In this document: positions 1-5,872 of the stretch, one piece after another
Numbering within the stretch: the first letter of the stretch is position 1
Layout: every line of letters begins with the position of its first letter
Origin: an uncultured Myxococcales bacterium
GTDB taxonomy: Bacteria > Myxococcota > UBA727 > VGSZ01
Direction: 5' to 3'
DNA: 11,099 nt
NCBI GenBank assembly: GCA_903952805.1
Contig: CAJBHN010000756.1
Location: 1-11,099, forward strand
The notes under the pieces: model-generated
Databases searched by the model: none
The model's input: the letters and a program-made list of their open reading frames with translations, nothing else
What the model was told of the DNA's origin: nothing
Program-made: the position numbers and the translations under genes

Positions 1-150
1 CACTCTCGCCCTCGCCCTCGCTGTCTTCGCCGTAAACCTCGCCGTCGCCCTTGCCGTCACCGTCGCCGTTGCCGTCGCCGTCGCCGTTGCCGTCGCCGTC
101 CACACTGTCGCCACCGCAACAATCATCCCGGTCCACACGGTGTTTCGCAT
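1..150 (-). CDS. Possible partial gene at left edge, repeat-rich, frame uncertain
   Basis: On the minus strand an ATG at 150 is preceded by a good ribosome binding site (GAGGAG, 8 bases upstream). It opens a frame starting MRNTVWTGMIVAVATVW, which looks like a short signal peptide, followed by Thr-Ala repeats to the window edge. The same DNA read one frame over gives an acidic Gly/Asp repeat (DDCCGG, then DGDGNGDGDGNG, then EGEGES). That composition is far more typical of secreted or lipoprotein linkers in Myxococcota, but the frame has no convincing start: its only candidate is a GTG near 137 without a binding site. Either the Met frame is real and the repeat encodes Thr-Ala, or a frameshift separates the signal peptide from the Gly/Asp linker, or the segment is non-coding. 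The product and function are unknown, and the gene continues beyond position 1. Confidence 0.3.
   Translation of the reverse strand, partial: MRNTVWTGMIVAVATVWTATATATATATATVTARATARFTAKTARARARV
44..97. repeat. 18-bp tandem repeat, three units
   Basis: Units of GTCGCCGTTGCCGTCGCC occupy 62-79 and 80-97 and are identical. The unit at 44-61 differs at two positions. The array sits on a broader 6-bp GTCGCC periodicity that spreads over about 1-110. On the minus strand each unit encodes six residues of the Gly-Asp-Gly-Asn type in one frame and Thr-Ala in another, so copy-number changes would keep the reading frame. Confidence 0.8.
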
Positions 151-161
151 CTCGCGCACTC

Positions 162-178
162 CTCGCCTGTTTGGCGAG
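162..178. other. Hairpin overlapping a possible ribosome binding site
   Basis: CTCGCC at 162-167 and GGCGAG at 173-178 form a perfect 6-bp stem with a 5-base loop. On the minus strand the second arm runs into the GAGGAG sequence that precedes the ATG at 150, so folding could partly mask that site. No T-tract follows on either strand, so it is not a convincing terminator. The rest of 151-273 shows no gene. Confidence 0.35.
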
Positions 179-273
179 CTTCTGTGCGGGTGCCGTGCCA
201 GGTGCTCTTATGCGGGGATGCCCGAACAGTCTGGTGCCTCGACCCGCTGACGACCATGGAGCGCTCAGAGGCC

Positions 274-1401
274 CTACTCGTCGTCCGGTGGCTCACCGGT
301 GGTTGGCGCCGCGGGCTTGGTCGGCTTGCCGGTCACGGGAGCCCCCGTCGCCGGGTCGATCTTCGGGATCGGTGGCACCACGCCGGCCTCCTCAAATGGC
401 ACGCGGGGCTGCACGGGCATCTTGCGGCGCACCACCTCGTTGATGGCATCTTGCGGCGCCTTGACGGCCTGGGCCTTGCCGATGTCTGTCAGCGACGACG
501 ACAGCTTGACCGTGAGCTTGGCGGGAGCCTTGCCATCGCCGACCAGCAGGGCACCGCTGAACTCGACCTTGAGGGGGACGCCGGTGGCTTCGTCGACGAC
601 GATGACGCCGCTGCCGCCGATGGGCTGGGCCCGTTTGGCCCATTGCGAGACCCGCCCGGCGATGCGCTCGCGACGGGTGCGTTCTTCTTCGTCGGCGTCC
701 ACTTTGGTGTCGGGGCCGCCGTCGACGCCGGGGATGATGGTGGGCGGGGGCGCTGCGTCGGTCACGGCATTGCCTTCGGCGCGGGCCTTGGCACTGAGGT
801 CTGGCAGCTTCATCGTGTAGCCGACCGCGGGGCGGCCGCCGACGGTGGTGGCGCCGGTTCTCTCGACCACGAGGGCGTGGGCGACCAGGTCGTAAAACGA
901 AGCCCACACGGCCATGGCGTCGGTGCGATAGGTGTTGCGTTCGCCGGCGGGGTCGCGGCTGACGCGCCATTTGCCGTTGCCGTTTTTCAAGAAGAAGATG
1001 TCGTTGACGTAGGCCAACTTCTGCTCGCTGCCATCGCCGGTGGTGACCTCGATGGCGAAGTCGCCGCTGTCGGCCTGTAAGACCGTGGTCTGCTCCGATG
1101 ATTTGAGGGCCGGCGCGCTGTCGTCGTCACGACCAAAAGACAACTCGCCCTTGGATGCGTAGGCGAAGCTGCCCAGTCTGGCTGCGATCTCGCTGCCATC
1201 CATGTGCACGACCCGCGACATCTGCTCGCGCGTCGTCAGCGTGTCGACGTCGATGGCCTCGGTGGCCCTGGCGCTTGAGGTCTCTTTGGGCTGGGGCCTG
1301 GTCAACCGCTCCTTGGCGGCGATGTTCTCGGACCGCTGGCACGTGCAGGCGGGCCACAACAGCAGAGCAAGCAAGAGGGGGAGGCAGGACCGGAGGCGCA
1401 T
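274..1401 (-). CDS. Probable lipoprotein of unknown function
   Basis: The product is 375 aa if it starts at the ATG at 1401. This start was chosen because it gives a textbook export signal: MRLR followed by a leucine-rich hydrophobic stretch and Cys19 in LWPAC. The lipobox is imperfect (Trp at -3), so lipidation is probable rather than certain; Cys21 is an alternative. The frame is open upstream to 1536, but those 45 residues are Arg/Pro-rich, would run almost to the divergent ndh gene and would bury the signal peptide. The mature protein has a charged N-terminus, a middle region of alternating hydrophobic residues that could be a beta-sandwich of the LolA/LppX type, an acidic-basic stretch (DADEEERTRRER) and a Pro/Thr-rich tail of about 35 residues. 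I do not recognise the family. It lies divergent from ndh and is probably attached to the cell envelope. No good ribosome binding site precedes the start. Confidence 0.75.
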   Translation of the reverse strand: MRLRSCLPLLLALLLWPACTCQRSENIAAKERLTRPQPKETSSARATEAIDVDTLTTREQMSRVVHMDGSEIAARLGSFAYASKGELSFGRDDDSAPALKSSEQTTVLQADSGDFAIEVTTGDGSEQKLAYVNDIFFLKNGNGKWRVSRDPAGERNTYRTDAMAVWASFYDLVAHALVVERTGATTVGGRPAVGYTMKLPDLSAKARAEGNAVTDAAPPPTIIPGVDGGPDTKVDADEEERTRRERIAGRVSQWAKRAQPIGGSGVIVVDEATGVPLKVEFSGALLVGDGKAPAKLTVKLSSSLTDIGKAQAVKAPQDAINEVVRRKMPVQPRVPFEEAGVVPPIPKIDPATGAPVTGKPTKPAAPTTGEPPDDE

Positions 1402-1538
1402 GCAGAGTCGATAACGGCTGCGCGGCCCCGTGTCACGACGGGTCGGGACGTGGGGGCGGCGGGAGCGCTCGACAGCCACCGGGGGCGAAGGGGCGCGCGT
1501 GCCCGTCCGTGCTATCGACGGCTTGCCGGGAGGCACAC
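1402..1538. promoter_or_regulatory. Divergent intergenic region between lipoprotein gene and ndh
   Basis: These 137 bp must hold the promoters for both divergent genes. GTCGATA at 1407-1413 and TATCGAC at 1513-1519 form a perfect 7-bp inverted pair about 100 bp apart, so each gene has a TATCGA box just upstream of its start. Each box has some resemblance to a -10 element, but no clear -35 hexamer is found 16-18 bp upstream. If the minus-strand box were a true -10, the lipoprotein mRNA would be almost leaderless. These promoter assignments are inference. Confidence 0.4.
1528..1533 (+). promoter_or_regulatory. Ribosome binding site of ndh
   Basis: GGGAGG lies five bases before the ATG at 1539. 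It is the strongest Shine-Dalgarno match in this stretch and fixes the ndh start there rather than at the far upstream in-frame ATG at 1155, which lies inside the opposite-strand lipoprotein gene. Confidence 0.8.
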
Positions 1539-2864
1539 ATGACAGCGACTGAAACAGGGCAGCGGCATCGGCTCGTGGTCATCGGTGGCGGCTTTGCCGG
1601 CGTCGATCTGTGCTTGGGGCTCAAGAATATCGCCGTTGACGTGACGTTGGTGGATCGGCGCAACTTCCACCTGTTTCAACCGCTGCTGTACCAGGTGGCC
1701 ACCGGCGGTCTGTCCCCCGGCGACATCACCGCGCCGCTGCGTACGGTGGTCAAGCACTGCAAGAACATCCGCACGGTGTTGGGCGACGTGACCGACATCG
1801 ACGTCGCAGGCCGTCGGGTCATCCTGGCCGGCCAGGACCCCTTGCCCTACGACACCGTCGTCGTCGCCGCCGGCGTGGGCCAGAGCTATTTCGGCAATGA
1901 CGCCTGGGCCGAATTCGCGCCCGGGCTCAAGAGCATCGAAGACGCCACCCAGATCCGCGCCCGGGTGCTGCACGCCTTCGAGCAGGCCGAGCTGGCGAAA
2001 GACCCCCTCGAGCGCGATGCCTGGTTGCGCTTTGTCGTCGTCGGCGGTGGTCCCACCGGCGTCGAGATGGCCGGTGCGCTGGGTGAGTTGGCCGCCCACA
2101 CCATGGCGGGCGAATTTCGCGCCATCGACTCCAAGGACGCCCGTATCCTGCTGGTCGAGGGAGCCCCTCGCATCCTCAGCATGTACGTGCCGCGCATGTC
2201 CGCCCACGCCGTCACGGCCTTGAACGACGTCGGGGTTGCGGTGCTGCTCAATACCAAGGTCACCGGCATCGACGTCGATGGCGTCGACATCGAGAGTGCC
2301 CAGGGCAAGGAGCGACTGCGGGCCAAGACCGTCCTGTGGGCCGCCGGCATCAAGGCCTCGCCGCTGGCCAAGGTGTTGGCCGACCACACCGGCGCCACCC
2401 AAGACCGCTCGGGCCGCGTCATCGTTGAACCCGACCTGACGGTGCCCGGCCATCCCGAGATCCTCGTGCTTGGCGACCTGGCCCACTACGCGCACACGTC
2501 CGACCAGCAGCCCCTTCCCGGCGTCGCGCCCGTGGCCATGCAGATGGGCAAGCACGCGGCCTCGGTGATTGCGCGTCGGGTCATGCAGCCGCACGCGGTC
2601 GGGTTTGGACCCACGTTTCACTACGTCGACAAGGGCACGATGGCCGTCATCGGCCGCAACCAGGCCGTCGCCCGCATCGGCTTTGGCCTCGACGTCAGCT
2701 TCGGCGGCTTCTTTGCCTGGTGCGCCTGGCTTTTCATCCACGTCGCGTTCCTGGTCGGCTTTGAGAACCGGGCCCTCGTGTTGATGCAATGGGCCAACCA
2801 CTACCTGACCCGCCACCGGGGGGCCCGGCTCATCACTGACGTCAGCGGCGCGACCAGGCCTTGA
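1539..2864 (+). CDS. ndh: Type II NADH dehydrogenase (NDH-2)
   Basis: This 441-aa flavoprotein should oxidise NADH and reduce membrane quinone without pumping protons (EC 7.1.1.2/1.6.5.9 type), acting at the inner face of the cytoplasmic membrane. An N-terminal FAD-binding Rossmann motif GGGFAG is at residues 16-21, followed by the family-typical stretch FQPLLYQVATGGLSP (46-60). The NADH-binding glycine motif GGGPTGVE is at 169-176, the second FAD contact LGDLA at 311-315, and the quinone-site region at 329-337 (VAPVAMQMG) matches the usual AQxxxQ region, with Pro in place of the first Gln. The C-terminus (about 389-431) carries the aromatic amphipathic segment and the W-x(9)-RLI ending typical of NDH-2 membrane anchoring. 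The length is normal. The permease gene follows after 47 bp, which suggests one transcript. Other pyridine-nucleotide disulphide oxidoreductases such as sulphide:quinone reductase fit less well because the redox cysteines are absent. Confidence 0.93.
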   Translation: MTATETGQRHRLVVIGGGFAGVDLCLGLKNIAVDVTLVDRRNFHLFQPLLYQVATGGLSPGDITAPLRTVVKHCKNIRTVLGDVTDIDVAGRRVILAGQDPLPYDTVVVAAGVGQSYFGNDAWAEFAPGLKSIEDATQIRARVLHAFEQAELAKDPLERDAWLRFVVVGGGPTGVEMAGALGELAAHTMAGEFRAIDSKDARILLVEGAPRILSMYVPRMSAHAVTALNDVGVAVLLNTKVTGIDVDGVDIESAQGKERLRAKTVLWAAGIKASPLAKVLADHTGATQDRSGRVIVEPDLTVPGHPEILVLGDLAHYAHTSDQQPLPGVAPVAMQMGKHAASVIARRVMQPHAVGFGPTFHYVDKGTMAVIGRNQAVARIGFGLDVSFGGFFAWCAWLFIHVAFLVGFENRALVLMQWANHYLTRHRGARLITDVSGATRP

Positions 2865-2911
2865 GGACCTGACCCCTCGACGACGGCGCCATTTTCCGCC
2901 ACCTCCCGGCC

Positions 2912-4188
2912 GTGGACCCTCGCGGCGTCGTCATCTTCGCCATCACCTACGTGCTCATCTCGGCCCGCCGGCTGGGGTGGCTGGGTTTTGACCGTCCCGC
3001 CGGGGCGTTGGCGGGGGCCGTCGCGTGCGTCGTCGTCGGCGTGCTGACACCGCGCGCGGCCGTCGACGCCGTCGACACCGACACCCTGCTGCTGCTGTTT
3101 GGTATGATGGGTCTTGGGGCCTTCTTGGCCATCGACGGCTTTTTCGACCACGTCGCCATCGTCGCCATCCGCGTCGCCGGGACGCCGGGCCGGTTGTTGG
3201 GCATGGTCGTGTGGGGCGCGGGCATCTTGTCGGCCCTCATCACCAACGACGCCGTCTGTGTGCTTGGGGCGCCGCTGGTGGTCGGGATCGTCCAGCGCCA
3301 TCGCCTGCCGGCGTTGCCGTTCCTGCTGGCGTTGGCCACGGGCGCCAACACGGGCAGCGTCGCGACCCTGGTGGGCAATCCCCAAAACATGCTGTGCGCG
3401 TCGCTGGGCGGCCTCGCCTATCGCGACCATCTGCTGTTGGTGGGGCCGGTCGCCGTCGTCGCCTTGCTCATCAACCACCGCTGGTGCGCTGGTCGTTTCG
3501 GCGGGTATTGGCCGCAGCGACGTTCGCCGACGCCGCCCCACCGCCGCTGCCGCCGCCGTCGCCGCCGTCGCCCCAGGCTGGTTCAGCCATCCGGGCCCGC
3601 ATCTCCCTGGTCGTCATCGCCGGCACCGCCGTGGCCGCCATCCTGGGCGCCCACCTGGCCTGGACAGCGGTGACTGGCCTCGTGGTGCTGATGCTCGTGC
3701 ACCGCCGTGACAGCCGGCAGATTTGGGCCCGCATCGACTGGACGGTGCTGCTCTTTTTCGCCGGCCTGTTCATCGTCGTTGAGGGCTTCGTTGACAGCGG
3801 CGCTCCTGCGGCCTTTTTTGCGCGCTTTCCGCTGGTGGCCGCCGGTGACACCGCGGTCGCTGCCGATGCGGGTTCCTGGGGCAGCTGGCTTCGCCTGGGA
3901 GCCATTTTCCTGGTGGGGGCGAACCTGGTGTCGAACGTGCCGTTCATCCTGGTGATTGAGCAGCAACTCCACAGCCTGCCCGACCCCCGCCTGGCGTGGG
4001 AGCTGTTGGCGGTGGTGTCGACGTTCGCGGGCAATCTGACGCTGCTCGGCAGCGTCGCCAACCTCATTGTCGCCGAGGCCGGCCGCGACGTCGGCGGCAT
4101 GGGCTTTGTCGACTACGCACGCGTCGGCGTGCCGCTGGCGCTCATCACCAGCGCGGTGGGCGTGGGGTGGCTCGCGCTCCTTGGCTGA
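2912..4188 (+). pseudogene. SLC13/ArsB/NhaD-type permease, broken by a frameshift
   Basis: This is an integral membrane transporter of the ion-transporter superfamily (SLC13, CitMHS, ArsB, NhaD); the substrate cannot be told from sequence. The first frame starts at a GTG at 2912 (no clear ribosome binding site) and encodes the N-terminal half, with TNDAV at residues 111-115 and the signature ATGANTGSVATLVGNPQN at 142-159. Near 3478 the homology jumps to the -1 frame and continues to 4188 with SNVP (341-344) and GNLTLLGSVAN (374-384), the matching signatures of the second inverted half. Adding one C in the ACCACCGC sequence at 3475-3481 would join the halves as LLINHPLVRWSF and give a standard length of about 425 aa. 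Without it the first frame ends at 3673 after about 65 junk residues. No slippery heptamer is present, so programmed shifting is unlikely. A sequencing error or a recent single-base loss are the main options. A Pro-rich loop (CCG-rich DNA, about 3536-3580) follows the break. Confidence 0.85.
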
Positions 4189-4213
4189 GCCCACTCGCGC
4201 TGCGTCCGTCGGG
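4189..4213. other. Convergent gap between permease and DUF4139 gene
   Basis: Only 25 bp separate the two stop codons of genes pointing at each other. I see no hairpin followed by a T-tract, so a shared bidirectional terminator is not evident; the two transcripts may overlap. Confidence 0.5.
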
Positions 4214-5872
4214 TCAGCTCGACGTCACGTTGGGTGCGAAGGCCACCACATAGACGAGGCTCAGCCGCAGCCGTCCCCGCCCCGCCAGCGCCATGCCCCA
4301 GCGCAGGAAGCCGTCGTCGTCGAGCGTCGGCGCTCCCGAGGTCTTGTCTGCCACCAGCGTCACCTTCACATGCTCGATTTCGCTGACCGGCAGCCTCTCA
4401 ACAATGTCGAGCGCCTTGTCGTCGGGGCCGAGGTTCGACAGGTAGAGGTTCACCGTGACGGTGCGGCGACGCCACTGATCAATCTCGTCGACGACCTCCC
4501 GACTTTCGACGGTGCGCTTGACACGGACGTCGTCGTCGGGGCCAAAGCCCAGCGCGAGCTGCTCGCCGGGGGCGATGAACAGCGTCCGGGTGCTGCCCAC
4601 GGGGCCGCTATCGCGCAACAAGTCCACCGGGCCCGCCAACATCGGATGCGTGCCGCCATGAGCACAAGTGGCCTTGAGGATGGCCTTCTCGTCGGCCTCG
4701 GCCATCACCAGCAACGACGTCACCGCTGGCGCCTGAAACGATGACAAGGGCACAAATGACGTCCGTCCCGTCGACGGCACCGACACGGGATGGGCCGCCT
4801 TCAGGTGCTGGATGTCGCCGCCGTCGTCGACACCGGGCAGGTCCACCGCTGTACTCGCCGCTGCCCCGCCACCGCCAGGCACGCCGCCCCGCCCGAGGCC
4901 GGCCCGGCTGACGGCGACTTCACGGGCTTGCACCACCACTCGATTGTCCCTCTTCTGCACGTTGAGGACGTCGTCATGCAGCAGGGGCGGCTCATGTCCC
5001 AATGAAGAACGCGCGGTCGAAAATGACAAGTTGACGTCGACCCAGTCTTCGCCGGTGTTCTGCCAGACCGCCGCCCTCGACGCGATGGTGAGGATCTGGC
5101 CGCTGAGCGTGGCCTCGTGGGTTGGGCGCCAGATGGCATTGGGCACGGTGTATTCAAGGATGAGGTCGACGCTGCCGTTTTCGTCTGCGCTGAGGTCGAC
5201 TTCGACGAGGCCCAGCACGCGGGTGTCGGGACGATCGATGCGTCGACGCTCCTCGACGACAAAGTTGACGGCGTCGCTCAGGGTCCGCATCTCGTGGCGC
5301 GTGTTCTGGGCGCTGCCCAACAGCGCCCGCGACTTCGCCGACAGCGTCTCAAACGTGTGCTTCCACGCCGTCGCGTCGCCGATGGACCAGGCGGCGTCCT
5401 GGGGGACCTCCGCCAGGGCCTTCTCCATCATCTCGGCCACCACCGAGGCCCGATGTTGCACGCGTTCGGCGTCGTCGCGCAGCTCGTCGTGGCGGCGACT
5501 CAGCTCGGCGAGCTTTTCCTCCAGGATGCGGGCGGCCTCGGGTTGCTCGCTGTGCAGCACCCGGGCGACCCGGCGGGCGCGGGCGTCGTCGACGCGGACG
5601 ACGGTGTCACCGCCGTTGCTGGTGGTGACCCGCAAGCTGACATCCTGCAGCGTCGGCGCCACATCCCACAAGACCAGGCGATTGCGGCCCGCCACGACGT
5701 CAACGCGTCCTCGGCGGGTGACCTGGGCGCGGTCCTCCAGCAGGGTCGCGCTGACGACGGGGGCGGCGATGCGCGTTCGGCTTTCATCGACGGCCGGATG
5801 GTGGGTGACAAGGCCGCTGGCGGCGGCGGTGGTCGACGAGGTCATGGTGGTGGTGCTGGTCATCGGATTCAC
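4214..5872 (-). CDS. DUF4139 (mucoidy inhibitor A-like) protein, shorter paralogue
   Basis: This 552-aa protein has no signal peptide and is probably cytosolic. Residues 4-22 are a Thr/Ser/Ala-rich low-complexity start. About 38-105 form a DUF4140-like beta domain (DRAQVTRRGRV). About 110-215 are heptad-rich and probably coiled-coil. From about 232 to the end lies the DUF4139 domain, with YTVPNAIWRPTHEA (241-254), QNTGEDWVDV (271-280) and HPMLAGPVDLL (409-419). A Gly-rich linker at 324-340 interrupts the domain. The family is widespread, and its molecular function is not established in anything I can cite. The GTG at 5872 overlaps the stop of the upstream paralogue as GTGA, which points to translational coupling. 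An ATG three codons later (5863) has a GGTGA five bases ahead of it and is an equally good start. The gene converges on the permease gene. Confidence 0.87.
   Translation of the reverse strand: MNPMTSTTTMTSSTTAAASGLVTHHPAVDESRTRIAAPVVSATLLEDRAQVTRRGRVDVVAGRNRLVLWDVAPTLQDVSLRVTTSNGGDTVVRVDDARARRVARVLHSEQPEAARILEEKLAELSRRHDELRDDAERVQHRASVVAEMMEKALAEVPQDAAWSIGDATAWKHTFETLSAKSRALLGSAQNTRHEMRTLSDAVNFVVEERRRIDRPDTRVLGLVEVDLSADENGSVDLILEYTVPNAIWRPTHEATLSGQILTIASRAAVWQNTGEDWVDVNLSFSTARSSLGHEPPLLHDDVLNVQKRDNRVVVQAREVAVSRAGLGRGGVPGGGGAAASTAVDLPGVDDGGDIQHLKAAHPVSVPSTGRTSFVPLSSFQAPAVTSLLVMAEADEKAILKATCAHGGTHPMLAGPVDLLRDSGPVGSTRTLFIAPGEQLALGFGPDDDVRVKRTVESREVVDEIDQWRRRTVTVNLYLSNLGPDDKALDIVERLPVSEIEHVKVTLVADKTSGAPTLDDDGFLRWGMALAGRGRLRLSLVYVVAFAPNVTSS

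Noticed and set aside
1..130. CRISPR-like array at the left edge
   Set aside because: The repeats are directly adjacent 18-bp units without spacers, a coding-type tandem repeat rather than CRISPR.
184..1080. 298-residue plus-strand open frame over the lipoprotein gene
   Set aside because: Gly/Asp-rich shadow composition; the minus-strand frame has a signal peptide and balanced composition.
1402..1536. N-terminal extension of the lipoprotein gene to an ATG at 1536
   Set aside because: It would add 45 Arg/Pro-rich residues ahead of a clear signal peptide and run almost into the ndh start.
1512..2816. 434-residue open frame antisense to ndh
   Set aside because: It is the complementary shadow of a strongly supported gene; such long antisense frames are common at this G+C content, and its sequence shows no domain or start signal.
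3470..3485. Programmed -1 frameshifting in the permease gene
   Set aside because: No X-XXY-YYZ slippery heptamer and no obvious downstream stimulatory stem; a single-base loss or read error explains the break more simply.
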